Shown here piece by piece: positions 18,197 to 26,914 of a stretch of 64,000 nucleotides of DNA. The stretch is from positions 1,302,001-1,366,000 of the forward strand of contig NZ_CANMVK010000001.1 in the NCBI RefSeq assembly GCF_947501405.1, in the 5' to 3' direction. Positions within the stretch are counted from its first letter, which is position 1. Every line of letters begins with the position of its first letter. A program made the position numbers and the translations under genes. The notes beneath the pieces are model-generated. The model was not told where the DNA came from. It was given only the letters and a program-made list of their open reading frames with translations, and made no database searches. This DNA comes from an uncultured Hoeflea sp. (GTDB lineage Bacteria; Pseudomonadota; Alphaproteobacteria; Rhizobiales; Rhizobiaceae).

Positions 18197-18835
18197 TCAA
18201 TCCTGGCGCCCGCCTTCAAGCAAGGTCAGATGGCCGATCCTGCGACGCTCTTTGCCTCCGGGCGCTGAAGCCGTTGCCGCGGCAATGGTATTTGCGGCCG
18301 GGAGATCGATTTCGGGACGGTTGCCCAGAAAAACCGGGTCGCGCGCCTGGTCGAGAAAACGGATGCCGGTGGTCGAAAATCCCGCCAACGCCTCATGGCC
18401 GATCCAGTAGGGCGGTTCGAACACCGACAGGATGCCGATCAGCCGGTCACGCGCGCCGCTTGGGCCGGTCACCGGCAACAGCACCATCTCCGCCTGAATC
18501 ACCCGTCCGCCATGGCTAAGCCCATCGAGCGAGAGGATCGCGGGTGTAGCGCCCCGCAGCACTGCAGCGCCGGTGCGCCGGGCGTTCCGCTGGCCATCGG
18601 TGAGCCAGAGTCCGCCAAGGCCGGTTCCCTTGAGTTCCTGTCCGAACAGCGCGCACAGGGCCGTGCCCGCAAGACGGAAGGTGAGCGTCTGCTGGTCGCT
18701 CAACTCGCAAATGAAGATACCGGGCAACAGCGTGCGAATGTCGGCGGGTTCGATGTCAGTGCGGCTCGGAGCCGGCCGACCGGCCCGCTTTTCGCTCCAG
18801 TAATCAAAGAGTTGAAGGCTGTTCTTGTGTCTCAT
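18197..18835 (-). CDS. PAS domain protein (PAS_5-like)
   Basis: A 212 aa protein with a PAS-type sensor module. MRHKNSLQLFDYWSEKRAGR and the RPAPSRTDIEPADIRTLLPG signature at the N-terminus match the PF07310 (PAS_5) family found widely in Rhizobiales. The core strands (TFRLAGTALCALFGQELKGT, ILSLDGLSHGGRVIQAEMVL) follow. The ATG at 18835 is used; one at 18859 (MKTTGEPA) is equally possible since neither has a strong RBS. No kinase or DNA-binding domain is present. The ligand and partner are unknown. Confidence 0.8.
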   Translation of the reverse strand: MRHKNSLQLFDYWSEKRAGRPAPSRTDIEPADIRTLLPGIFICELSDQQTLTFRLAGTALCALFGQELKGTGLGGLWLTDGQRNARRTGAAVLRGATPAILSLDGLSHGGRVIQAEMVLLPVTGPSGARDRLIGILSVFEPPYWIGHEALAGFSTTGIRFLDQARDPVFLGNRPEIDLPAANTIAAATASAPGGKERRRIGHLTLLEGGRQD

Positions 18836-19039
18836 AGCGGGCTCGCCGGTTGTTTTCATTTCAGGGCCGTTCGGGCTGCAGCGCCGGGCGTGCCACGACG
18901 TAGATGCGCCATTTTGGAACACTCCGCCGAAGCCCTCGGGCTGCGTTGTTAATCAAGCGAAAACCATGCCAGCGCCCCGGCATTAAGGTTAACCAGGCGT
19001 TTCGATTGCGAAGCCCGGTGTCTCATGGCACTTTGGGTC

Positions 19040-19126
19040 ATCGCTTCACGAAGGGAATGTCCTTCAGCACATATTTGGACGAGGGGACTCGACCGGCCGT
19101 TCGCACATCGCGGACGGCTTTTTTTT
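19040..19126 (+). ncRNA. Candidate small RNA with intrinsic terminator
   Basis: An orphan terminator at 19096-19126 (9-bp GC-rich stem followed by eight T residues) lies 120 bases upstream of the rhomboid start and follows no reading frame. Upstream it has two hairpins: GAAGG/CCTTC at 19050-19065 and CGAG/CTCG at 19080-19091. The 5-prime end is not known, and 19040 is only an approximate limit. A 5-prime leader attenuator of the rhomboid gene is an alternative. It matches no RNA family that I could recognise. Confidence 0.45.
19096..19126 (+). terminator. Strong orphan intrinsic terminator
   Basis: GCCGTTCGC (19096-19104) pairs with GCGGACGGC (19110-19118) around an ACATC loop, with one G-U pair, and is followed directly by eight T residues. 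It lies on the plus strand between the minus-strand PAS gene and the plus-strand rhomboid gene, where no annotated transcript would end. Confidence 0.9.
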
Positions 19127-19241
19127 GCCCGGACGCCGGGTTGCCACCCGCTGGCGGGAGGTCTACTGCTCGACAATTACCGCCAAGCGCGGCATGGCAG
19201 GGCCGGGTGCGCCGGAGCGAAATGCAAAGGACGATCCACAG

Positions 19242-19958
19242 ATGAACCATCAGGATCCGCAGGGCATGGTACCGCCGCCGCACGGGCGGGAACCGGTTTT
19301 CAATCTGCCGAATGTGGTTCTGGCAGCGTTGCTGGCGATGGTCGCAATCCAGGTGGCAATCGATGTGGCATTGTCTGAGGCTGCGGTTCACACCCTGTTT
19401 GTCGAGGCTGCCTTCATTCCGCAGCGCTACGCGGTCGAGGCCGCTGGACAGGGCGGCGCCTATTACTGGTCACCGGTCACTTATTCGTTGCTGCATGGCG
19501 GTTATGCGCATCTTTTGCTCAACAGCTTCTGGCTGGCGGCATTCGGCACCGTGGTCGCACGGCGCATCGGCCCGGTCCGGTTCGTGGTGTTCTGGGTGCT
19601 TGGCGCGCTGGCTTCGGCAGGCCTGTTTCTGGCGTTTCACTGGGGCGACCAGTCCATCATGGTCGGCGCGTCGGGCGTCATTTCCGCGCTGATGGGGGCA
19701 GCCTCCCGGTTCGCCTTCGGCCGCGGCGGATTCCGGCGGGAACTGGCGCATCTCAACCCGCGGCGATCAATCGCCAAGTCTTTGACCGATCGCACTGTCG
19801 TTGCCTTTCTGGCGGTGTGGTTCGGTATCAATGCGCTGACCGCGTTCGGCGCCTCTTTCGGCATGGGCGAATCGGTTATTGCCTGGGAGGCCCATGTCGG
19901 CGGCTTCCTGTTCGGGTTTCTGGCTTTCTCATGGTTCGACCCGTTGCGCGCCCGGTAA
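19242..19958 (+). CDS. Rhomboid-family intramembrane serine protease
   Basis: A 238 aa inner-membrane protease of the rhomboid family, which cleaves substrates within membranes. The Ser-His dyad is visible: Ser144 in MVGASGVISAL and His218 in WEAHVGGFLFGF, with the HGGYAHLLLNSFWLAAFG motif near residues 85-102. About six hydrophobic segments are present. It begins at ATG 19242 (MNHQDPQGMV). Substrates are unknown, and a strong orphan terminator with a possible small RNA lies just upstream. Confidence 0.87.
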   Translation: MNHQDPQGMVPPPHGREPVFNLPNVVLAALLAMVAIQVAIDVALSEAAVHTLFVEAAFIPQRYAVEAAGQGGAYYWSPVTYSLLHGGYAHLLLNSFWLAAFGTVVARRIGPVRFVVFWVLGALASAGLFLAFHWGDQSIMVGASGVISALMGAASRFAFGRGGFRRELAHLNPRRSIAKSLTDRTVVAFLAVWFGINALTAFGASFGMGESVIAWEAHVGGFLFGFLAFSWFDPLRAR

Positions 19959-20159
19959 AACCTGTCCCCAGTCGCCCCTTGCGCGCCAATACCGGGCGTC
20001 TGACCTGTTTTGGCGCATCCGCAAGCAAGCGCGCCGCCGGTATCGAACGGCGTGAAGCGCAGGGTTGCAAACCAAGATGTTCGAGCGCACCATGGGTCGC
20101 GTTATGCCACGGATTTGCTGGCGGCTGATCCGCTGGCGATCTTGCGGAAGGAGGACTGC

Positions 20160-20588
20160 ATGACTGTAAAGCAAATTCTCGACCAGAAGGGGCGTGATGT
20201 CGTCACCGTAAGCCCGTCAATGGGCACGGCGGACGCGATACGGTTTCTGGCAGATAACAAGATCGGCGCCGTGGTTGTGACCGGTTCCGGCGGCAAGATT
20301 GCGGGCATTCTCTCCGAACGCGACATTGTGCGCGCAATGGCCAAAAAGGGCGCGGATGCATTGGCCGCGCCGATTTCCAACATCATGACTGCCAAGGTCA
20401 CGACCTGCGGCGAAAGCCATTCCGTCAATCAGGTGATGGAGCTGATGACCAACGGCCGTTTCCGGCATTTGCCGGTGGAAGAAGACGGAAAACTGATCGG
20501 CATCATCTCGATTGGCGACGTTGTGCGCCGGCGGATTGAGGATGTCGAGCGCGAAGCCGAGGAGATCAAGGCCTATATCGCCGGCTGA
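20160..20588 (+). CDS. CBS-pair domain protein
   Basis: A 142 aa protein made of two tandem CBS motifs (residues 1-~66 and ~72-130), which bind adenine nucleotides and sense energy state. Typical CBS phrases are present: DNKIGAVVVTGSGGKIAGILSERDIV and RFRHLPVEEDGKLIGIISIGDVV. The ATG at 20160 has an excellent ribosome site, AAGGAGG at 20148-20154. The partner enzyme or channel is not encoded next to it, so its target is unknown. Confidence 0.9.
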   Translation: MTVKQILDQKGRDVVTVSPSMGTADAIRFLADNKIGAVVVTGSGGKIAGILSERDIVRAMAKKGADALAAPISNIMTAKVTTCGESHSVNQVMELMTNGRFRHLPVEEDGKLIGIISIGDVVRRRIEDVEREAEEIKAYIAG

Positions 20589-20746
20589 CGGCCAGGTTCC
20601 TGCCTGATCCTCGAAACGGTAGCGATGTCAGGTAGATGGCGTTCTGCTGTGCCTGCCATGCGGGCGCGACACCGGGCCGAGGCCGGCTACCGTCCGGGTG
20701 ATCTAGAGGTCTCGGTTTTCGCTGATGGAATTCGCTGGTGATCCCG

Positions 20747-21718
20747 TCAGGCCATCCTCAGGGCGGCCTGCATGCGGGTGATCTCACCGAGCTTGGCAGA
20801 AGCTTCCTGGTATCCGCGGTCGATGGCTTCGCTGGCGCGGTGGAACTCGGAGAGGCCGATATCGGACAATTTGGGATGCAGTGACAGATCCGGCGGGTCG
20901 CCGGCAAGCCGGGCGCGGGAGATCCGGTCCTGAATGATGTTGAAGGCCTGAACCATCACCGAGGTCATTCCCAGCCGGTTTTCGCGCACGCGTTTGCGGC
21001 GATCGCCGCCATCGGGTTCCGGTGCCGGTTCGCTGGCGGTGTGTTTGATGACGGCTGACCGACCGTAGAGATCATAGTGCAGATTGACCGCGACGACCAA
21101 AGGCTGCTCGTGGGCGCGGCAGACAGAGACCGGGACCGGGTTGACCAGCGCGCCATCAAGCAGGGTCCGGTTGGCGCAGCGAACCGGCTCGAAGATTCCG
21201 GGAAGCGCATAGGACGCACGGATGCCGGTGATCAGCGATCCTGACGAGATCCAGACTTCGTGGCCGGTGTTGAGTTCGGCTGCGACCGCCACAAAAGGTC
21301 GGTCGAGATCCTCGATGTTGACGCCCACCAGATGCTCCTGCATCCGGTTGTTCAACCGCATGCCGCCAAACAGGCCGCCGCCGCCGATGGCGAAATCCAA
21401 GAGCCCGGCAATGCGGCGCATGGTGAGGCTGCGGGCGAAGGCTTCCAGTTCATCCAGCCGGCCGGCTAGGTAGCAACCGCCCACCAGCGCACCGATCGAT
21501 GTGCCGGCGATCATGGAGACTTCGACGCCGGCCTCATCAAGCGCGCGCAGCACCCCGATATGGGCCCAACCGCGCGCAGCTCCACCGCCAAGCGCAAGGG
21601 CAATGCGTGGTTTTGGGGGAACTTCGTGGTGCATGTCTCTCACAGCGGGTACCGGCGTACCCGTGGTCTGGTTCCCAACGGGCGGGTCGATCGTTCGGTT
21701 CATGTTCCAGTTCAGCAT
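20747..21718 (-). CDS. Patatin-like phospholipase
   Basis: A 323 aa lipid acyl hydrolase of the RssA/YchK type. It has the oxyanion loop GGGAARG (residues 44-50), nucleophile Ser74 in the GTSIGA motif, and the catalytic Asp in LLDGALVNPVPV near residue 195. No signal peptide is seen, so it is likely cytoplasmic or membrane-associated. Three in-frame ATGs are possible; 21718 (MLNWNMNRTI) is preferred because AGGAAGGA lies about 8 bases ahead. It could hydrolyse phospholipids or polymer storage esters. Confidence 0.85.
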   Translation of the reverse strand: MLNWNMNRTIDPPVGNQTTGTPVPAVRDMHHEVPPKPRIALALGGGAARGWAHIGVLRALDEAGVEVSMIAGTSIGALVGGCYLAGRLDELEAFARSLTMRRIAGLLDFAIGGGGLFGGMRLNNRMQEHLVGVNIEDLDRPFVAVAAELNTGHEVWISSGSLITGIRASYALPGIFEPVRCANRTLLDGALVNPVPVSVCRAHEQPLVVAVNLHYDLYGRSAVIKHTASEPAPEPDGGDRRKRVRENRLGMTSVMVQAFNIIQDRISRARLAGDPPDLSLHPKLSDIGLSEFHRASEAIDRGYQEASAKLGEITRMQAALRMA

Positions 21719-21825
21719 ATGTCGGTCCTTCCTGCTGAACACTCCCCCGGTCAGTTATTCAATCACAGCAAGAATGGGTTTCAAATTCATGAAGGGCGGC
21801 CGAACTGGTTCAAATTGGCGCAGAT

Positions 21826-22278
21826 TCAGGGCTCTTTCTTGTAAACCTGGTTCGGATCGAAGCGGGGCTCGGAATCGCTGAGCAATTGCGCCACGCCCTC
21901 CCGGGCGACCAGCTTGCGGTAAAAGCAGGACCGGCGGCCGGTGTGGCAGGTGGCGTCGTCTCCGGTGACGCGGACCTTGAGCAGGATCGCGTCCTGATCG
22001 CAATCGACGCGGATTTCCTCGACCATCTGAAGGTTGCCGGAGGTCTCGCCCTTCTTCCACAAGCTGTTGCGCGAGCGGCTCCAATAGTGGGCGATTCCTG
22101 ACCCAATGGTCAGCTGCAGCGCCTCGGCATTCATATGCGCAAGCATCAGCACCGCATTGTCGCGCGTGTCTGTGACCACGGCGGTGACCAGCCCGGCGGC
22201 GTCGAAACGTGGTGTGAGATCTGCACCTTCCTCAAGAGCAGCCTTGTCGGATGGTGGGGAAGGGAAAATGGTGGTCAT
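21826..22278 (-). CDS. hisI: Phosphoribosyl-AMP cyclohydrolase
   Basis: Third enzyme of histidine synthesis; it opens the adenine ring of phosphoribosyl-AMP. The 150 aa, single-domain form is not fused to HisE. The magnesium and zinc site motifs are clear: Asp residues in RVDCDQDA, and the cysteines in [13 protein letters not shown]. The second of two adjacent ATGs (22278) is preferred for its distance from AGAGGA. No other his gene lies in the window, so the histidine pathway is dispersed here. Confidence 0.93.
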   Translation of the reverse strand: MTTIFPSPPSDKAALEEGADLTPRFDAAGLVTAVVTDTRDNAVLMLAHMNAEALQLTIGSGIAHYWSRSRNSLWKKGETSGNLQMVEEIRVDCDQDAILLKVRVTGDDATCHTGRRSCFYRKLVAREGVAQLLSDSEPRFDPNQVYKKEP

Positions 22279-22560
22279 CATGATCCTCTTATCGGCCGCA
22301 CGGCGTTGAAAACCGCGAATCCGTTGAAGGGTCGCGGAACGGACGATGCGGCCGCGTGTGTTGTGCCGGTATCTATCCCGGCATCCGCCCGGTGTTCAAT
22401 CGGGTATTGGGTACGCGACGGCAAAACATTCGCGGCTTGGCGGGATTTCGCGCAGTTGCCAGTACATCGGGTCGCAGCAAACTGACCCGTTAAAACGCGC
22501 CGCTCTGGCGGAGTGTTTGGTCTGCAGGCTACCGGTGGTCCGGCGGCGCGGTTTGCGTCA

Positions 22561-23175
22561 TCAACCGCGTCCCCGGAGCATCGTCATGAAGCGAACCTGC
22601 TCGTGCGGATCCGACTTGAAGGCACCGGTGAAGGTGGTGGTGACGGTGGTCGAGCCCTGTTTCTGGATGCCGCGCATGGCCATGCACATATGTTCGGCCT
22701 CTATCATCACCGCAACCCCGCGCGGGTGGAGCGCATCGTCGATGGCGTGCGCGACCTGAGCGGTCAGGGTTTCCTGGATCTGCAGCCGCCGGCCGAAGAT
22801 TTCCACGACACGGGCGATCTTTGACAGGCCCAGCACCTTGCCATCGGGCAAATAGGCGACATGCGCCTTGCCAATGATCGGCACCATGTGGTGTTCGCAA
22901 TGGGAGAAGAACGGGATGTCCTTGACGAGCACGATGTCGTCATAGCCGGCAACCTCTTCAAAGGTGCGGCCGAGTTCGTCCTCGACGCTCTGATCATAGC
23001 CGGAGAACAGTTCTTTATAGGCCTTGACCACACGTTTTGGCGTATCGACCAGACCTTCCCGGGTGATGTCGTCGCCGACCCAACGCAACAATGTGCGCAC
23101 GGCTTCCTCGGCTTCCGCCTGGGTGGGGCGGGGCTGATCTTCCTTTCCGGGAAAGGACTTTACAATTGCATCCAT
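22561..23175 (-). CDS. folE: GTP cyclohydrolase I
   Basis: Converts GTP to dihydroneopterin triphosphate, the start of folate synthesis and, in bacteria, also of queuosine. The 204 aa product has the type I zinc site: Cys93 and His96 in [11 protein letters not shown] and Cys164 in [10 protein letters not shown], plus [18 protein letters not shown]. The ATG at 23175 ([10 protein letters not shown]) starts the conserved core, and a longer start at 23337 is unlikely. It lies next to hisI. The queA and tgt genes of the same tRNA modification are near the window end. Confidence 0.94.
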   Translation of the reverse strand: MDAIVKSFPGKEDQPRPTQAEAEEAVRTLLRWVGDDITREGLVDTPKRVVKAYKELFSGYDQSVEDELGRTFEEVAGYDDIVLVKDIPFFSHCEHHMVPIIGKAHVAYLPDGKVLGLSKIARVVEIFGRRLQIQETLTAQVAHAIDDALHPRGVAVMIEAEHMCMAMRGIQKQGSTTVTTTFTGAFKSDPHEQVRFMTMLRGRG

Positions 23176-23449
23176 TGCAGTGGTCTCCGTCGGGATCATC
23201 ATCCCTGTTACGTTGCTCGCATGTAATCGGACCACGCGCACGGAGCATATTGCGGTGATCGCCGCAATCGTTCCGGCGGGTTCCCGGGCTTTCGGGAGTT
23301 TGACCCCTCCGGCACGGTTTCCCTTTGCGCGTTGCAATCAGATTTTGCGCAACGCCTGTCTCCCACTATATAATCATCAAAACCCCGGCGTCGAGATGGC
23401 GCGGCGGGAGCTTTGTCGCACGGCGACGCATGCAAAAGGGCCGCATACA

Positions 23450-23899
23450 ATGATCGACGACGTCTACAATGCCCGAATACTCGACTTCGCCGGCAATATT
23501 CCGCGCATCGGTTTGCTGGAAAATGCGGATGCGGAGGCCTCGGCGCATTCCAAATTGTGCGGCTCCAAAGTGAAGGTCTGGCTCAAACTTGATGGCGATA
23601 CGGTGTCGGATTTCGCCCATGACGTCAAAGCCTGCGCACTCGGCCAGGCGTCTTCCTCGATCATGGCGCGCAACATCATCGGCGCGACCGCCGCGGAACT
23701 GCGCGCGGCCAGCGATGCGATACGCAAAATGCTCAAGGAGAACGGGCCGGCCCCCGAGGGACGGTTTGCCGATCTCAAGTTTCTGGAGCCGGTGCGCGAT
23801 TACCGGGCCCGGCATGCCTCGACGCTGCTGACCTTCGACGCAGTGATCGATTGCCTCGACCAGATCGAAGCGCGGCGCGCCGCCGAAACCGCCGCTTGA
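23450..23899 (+). CDS. NifU-like iron-sulfur cluster scaffold protein
   Basis: A 149 aa IscU/NifU_N-type scaffold on which Fe-S clusters may be assembled. The three cysteines expected of the fold are present: Cys37 (KLCGSKV), Cys62 (VKACALGQAS) and Cys135 (VIDCLDQ). The usual Asp after the first Cys (CGD) is Ser39 here. The ATG at 23450 follows a long open stretch that has no family signal. Its stop overlaps the TTG start of yidD by 4 bases. Confidence 0.82.
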   Translation: MIDDVYNARILDFAGNIPRIGLLENADAEASAHSKLCGSKVKVWLKLDGDTVSDFAHDVKACALGQASSSIMARNIIGATAAELRAASDAIRKMLKENGPAPEGRFADLKFLEPVRDYRARHASTLLTFDAVIDCLDQIEARRAAETAA

Positions 23900-24249
23900 G
23901 CGTCGCCGCCACATCCGGCCGCAACTGGCGCGGTCCCTGGCGCAAAACCCCCGGCCGGCTTTTGGGCACCGGTTTCATTCGCCTTTATCAACTCACACTG
24001 TCGGGCTTCGTCGGGAACTCCTGCCGGCATCTGCCGACCTGTTCGGAATATGCCTATGAGGCCATCGCCCGGCACGGGCTTTGGAAGGGCGGCTGGCTGG
24101 CCGTCTTTCGTGTCGGGCGCTGCGGGCCCGGCGGAACGCACGGCATCGACAATGTGCCGGTTGAACTGGGCCCGGAGATGGCATGGTGGGCGCCGTGGCG
24201 GTTTGCGCTAGCCGGGAGCGTCTCCGCGCCGCAGCCGGGCCGGGAGTAG
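23896..24249 (+). CDS. yidD: Membrane protein insertion efficiency factor YidD
   Basis: A 117 aa YidD family protein, thought to aid YidC-dependent membrane insertion. The family core FIRLYQLTLSGFVG, NSCRHLPTCSEYAYEAI and GWLAVFRVGRCGPGGTHG is intact. The TTG at 23896 overlaps the preceding stop codon (TTGA), indicating translational coupling. In most bacteria yidD sits in the rnpA-yidC region, so its place after a NifU-like gene is a rhizobial arrangement. The C-terminal tail beyond the core is variable. Confidence 0.88.
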   Translation: MSVAATSGRNWRGPWRKTPGRLLGTGFIRLYQLTLSGFVGNSCRHLPTCSEYAYEAIARHGLWKGGWLAVFRVGRCGPGGTHGIDNVPVELGPEMAWWAPWRFALAGSVSAPQPGRE

Positions 24250-24257
24250 GCCGCCCC

Positions 24258-24680
24258 ATGCCGATGCCGATGGACTATTGGTCCGCATCCAAGGATTTCG
24301 AGCGGTTTTTAATGGATGTGCGCGAGAGCTGCATGCTTTCAAGCCACAATCAGGCTTACCACACGCTGCGTGCGGTTCTTCACGTGTTCCGGTCTCATCT
24401 GCCGATTGATCAGGCGCTTGCCTTCGCGAGCATCCTGCCGCCGGTGACGCGGGCCATTTTAGTGGAGGAGTGGAACCCGGCCGCGCCGATCACGCCGTTT
24501 CCCGACCGCGGCAGGCTTGCCTGGGAAGTGCAGCATGTGCGGCAGGATCACAATGTGGCGCCGGAGACCGCGATCGAGGATGTCGCGGGCGCGCTTCGCC
24601 GGAATATCGATCAGGCTCAGCTTGACCGGGTGTTGGCGGGTTTCAGCCCGCAAGCCCGGGCATACTGGCGGGTCAGGTGA
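24258..24680 (+). CDS. DUF2267 domain protein
   Basis: A 140 aa protein that I recognise as a DUF2267 member. Conserved helices include DFERFLMDVRESCMLSSHNQ, AYHTLRAVLHVFRSHLP and LPPVTRAILVEEWNP. The function of the family is unknown; in some genomes it is linked to membrane or stress genes. Starts at 24258, 24264 or 24270 are all in frame (MPMPMDYW). It lies 8 bases after yidD and likely belongs to the same transcript. Confidence 0.8.
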   Translation: MPMPMDYWSASKDFERFLMDVRESCMLSSHNQAYHTLRAVLHVFRSHLPIDQALAFASILPPVTRAILVEEWNPAAPITPFPDRGRLAWEVQHVRQDHNVAPETAIEDVAGALRRNIDQAQLDRVLAGFSPQARAYWRVR

Positions 24681-24799
24681 TACTTGAGCAGCCACTTCGG
24701 GTTGCCCGTTGGCCGCAAATGGCGTAAACGCGCTCGCGCATCCATATATTGCTCAACCACCCGCATTCGTAGGCGGGACTGGACCAAGGAGAGACTGCC

Positions 24800-26806
24800 A
24801 TGGCATCCGCCGTTTCCCTCACATTTCCCGATGGCTCCAAGCGTGACTATCCGGCCGGTACCACCGGTCGCGAAGTCGCTGAGTCGATTTCCAAGTCGCT
24901 GGCCAAGAAGGCGGTGGCGATCGCGCTTGACGACGAACTTGCCGATTTGAGCAATCCTGTCCACGATGGCGCGTTGGAAATCGTCACCCGCACCGATCCG
25001 CGGGCGCTGGAGCTGATCCGGCACGATGCGGCGCATGTGATGGCGGAGGCCGTGCAGGAACTCTATCCGGGCACGCAAGTGACCATCGGTCCGGTGATCG
25101 AAAACGGTTTCTATTACGATTTTGCCCGCAACGAGCCGTTCACGCCGGAAGATCTGCCGGTGATCGAGAAGAAGATGAAAGAGATCATCGCCCGCAACAA
25201 GGCTTTTACCAAGGAAGTCTGGTCGCGCGACGAGGCCAAAAAGGTGTTTGAAGACAAGGGCGAGGCCTACAAAGTCGAGCTGATCGAGGCGATCCCGGCC
25301 GATCAGGACTTAAAGATCTACAGGCAGGGCGACTGGTTCGACCTGTGCCGCGGTCCGCATATGGCCTCGACCGGGCAGATCGGCACCGCGTTCAAGCTGA
25401 TGAAGGTGGCGGGCGCCTATTGGCGCGGCGATTCCAGCAATCCGATGCTGACCCGGATTTATGGTACCGCCTGGGCCGACCAGAAGGAACTCGATGCCTA
25501 TCTGCACATGCTCGAAGAGGCCGAAAAACGCGATCACCGTCGTCTCGGCCGCGAAATGGATCTGTTTCATTTCCAGGAAGAGGGGCCGGGCGTTGTGTTC
25601 TGGCATTCCAAGGGCTGGCGGATGTTCCAGAACCTGATCTCCTATATGCGCCGGCGGCTCGAGAATGACTATGAGGAGGTCAATGCCCCGCAGATTCTCG
25701 ACAAGAGCCTGTGGGAAACGTCCGGGCACTGGGGCTGGTATCAGGAGAACATGTTTGCGGTGAAATCCGCCCATGCCTTCACCAATCCCGATGACGAGGA
25801 CGCCGACAACCGGATTTTCGCGCTGAAGCCGATGAACTGTCCCGGCCATGTGCAGATCTTCAAGCACGGGCTCAAATCCTACCGCGAACTGCCGATCAGG
25901 CTGGCCGAATTCGGCAATGTGCACCGCTACGAGGCTTCCGGCGCCTTGCACGGGCTGATGCGGGTGCGCGCCTTCACCCAGGACGACGCGCATGTGTTTT
26001 GCACCGAGGACCAGCTCGAGGCGGAATGCCTGAAGATCAACGATCTGATGATGTCGGTCTATCGCGATTTCGGGTTCGAGGAGGTGGTGGTCAAGCTCGC
26101 CACGCGGCCCGAAAAGCGCGTGGGAACCGACGCCATGTGGGATCACGCAGAAGATATCCTGCGCAAGGTTCTCGACAAGATGGCTGCCGAATCGGGCGGG
26201 CGAATCAAGACCGGGATCAATGAAGGTGAAGGCACCTTCTACGGCCCCAAATTCGAGTATACCTTGCGTGACGCCATCGGCCGCGAATGGCAGTGCGGCA
26301 CAACTCAGGTGGATTTCAATCTGCCGGAGCGCTTCGGCGCATTCTATATCGGCGCCGATTCGGAAAAGAAGCAGCCGGTGATGGTGCACCGGGCGATTTG
26401 CGGTTCGCTGGAGCGGTTCCTGGGGATTCTGATCGAAAGCCACGCCGGCCACATGCCGCTGTGGTTCGCGCCAGTGCAGGTGGTTGTGGCGACCATCACC
26501 TCCGAGGCCGATCCTTATGCGGAAAAGGTGGCGCAGCGGCTGCGGGACGCTGGCCTGCAGGTGGAGACCGACTGCCGCAACGAAAAGATCAACTACAAGG
26601 TCCGCGAGCACTCGCTGGCCAAGGTTCCGGTGATTCTGGTTTGCGGCATGCGTGAGGCAGAAGAAGAGACTGTCAATATGCGCCGGCTCGGCAGCCGCGA
26701 TCAGGTGTCGATGACGCTCGTGCAGGCCGAGAAGCAACTGGTGCTGGAGGCCACACCGCCGGATGTGCTGCGCAAACAGGCGGAAAAGGCCAGCCGCGCG
26801 GCCTGA
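24800..26806 (+). CDS. thrS: Threonyl-tRNA synthetase
   Basis: Attaches threonine to tRNA-Thr; cytoplasmic, class II, 668 aa. The order is an N-terminal TGS domain (residues 1-~62), the editing domain with HDAAH at 75-79 and DLCRGPHM near residue 185, a catalytic domain with the zinc-binding [11 protein letters not shown] motif, and the anticodon-binding C-terminal domain. A clear RBS, AAGGAGAG, precedes the ATG at 24800. A stem-loop (26820-26845) follows the stop. No T-box leader is seen, as expected for alphaproteobacteria. Confidence 0.97.
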   Translation: MASAVSLTFPDGSKRDYPAGTTGREVAESISKSLAKKAVAIALDDELADLSNPVHDGALEIVTRTDPRALELIRHDAAHVMAEAVQELYPGTQVTIGPVIENGFYYDFARNEPFTPEDLPVIEKKMKEIIARNKAFTKEVWSRDEAKKVFEDKGEAYKVELIEAIPADQDLKIYRQGDWFDLCRGPHMASTGQIGTAFKLMKVAGAYWRGDSSNPMLTRIYGTAWADQKELDAYLHMLEEAEKRDHRRLGREMDLFHFQEEGPGVVFWHSKGWRMFQNLISYMRRRLENDYEEVNAPQILDKSLWETSGHWGWYQENMFAVKSAHAFTNPDDEDADNRIFALKPMNCPGHVQIFKHGLKSYRELPIRLAEFGNVHRYEASGALHGLMRVRAFTQDDAHVFCTEDQLEAECLKINDLMMSVYRDFGFEEVVVKLATRPEKRVGTDAMWDHAEDILRKVLDKMAAESGGRIKTGINEGEGTFYGPKFEYTLRDAIGREWQCGTTQVDFNLPERFGAFYIGADSEKKQPVMVHRAICGSLERFLGILIESHAGHMPLWFAPVQVVVATITSEADPYAEKVAQRLRDAGLQVETDCRNEKINYKVREHSLAKVPVILVCGMREAEEETVNMRRLGSRDQVSMTLVQAEKQLVLEATPPDVLRKQAEKASRAA

Positions 26807-26819
26807 CTGTTGATCTGCG

Positions 26820-26845
26820 GCGCGACGGAGTTGGCTCCGCCGCGC
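26820..26845 (+). terminator. Stem-loop after thrS
   Basis: GCGCGACGGAG (26820-26830) pairs with CTCCGCCGCGC (26835-26845) with one mismatch around a TTGG loop. No T tract follows, so this is a weak candidate terminator for thrS or a stabilising hairpin between convergent genes. Confidence 0.4.
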
Positions 26846-26914
26846 CCGGCTCGCGCGCAACAGAGTGCGCATCCGGGCCTTGACGACTCGGCCGCAGCAG
26901 AGGTTGGGGCGTCG

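Larger units (their letters stand above)
18836..19241. other. 406-base gap between the PAS gene and rhomboid gene
   Basis: No convincing protein gene was found. The gap contains two short hairpins (19050-19065, 19080-19091) and a very strong plus-strand terminator (19096-19126). That terminator ends no known gene, so the gap probably holds a small RNA. Long open frames running through it read as out-of-family proteins and were not accepted. Confidence 0.5.

Noticed and set aside
19025-19378. A 117-codon open frame across the orphan terminator
   Set aside because: It runs through a terminator and out of frame into the rhomboid gene, with no conserved feature.
20589-20746. Possible RNA gene in the CBS-patatin gap
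   Set aside because: Only G/C-rich short inverted fragments; no stable stem, terminator or conserved RNA motif was found.
25310-26872. A 520-codon open frame opposite thrS
   Set aside because: Fully antisense to a clear thrS coding sequence, with no family match.
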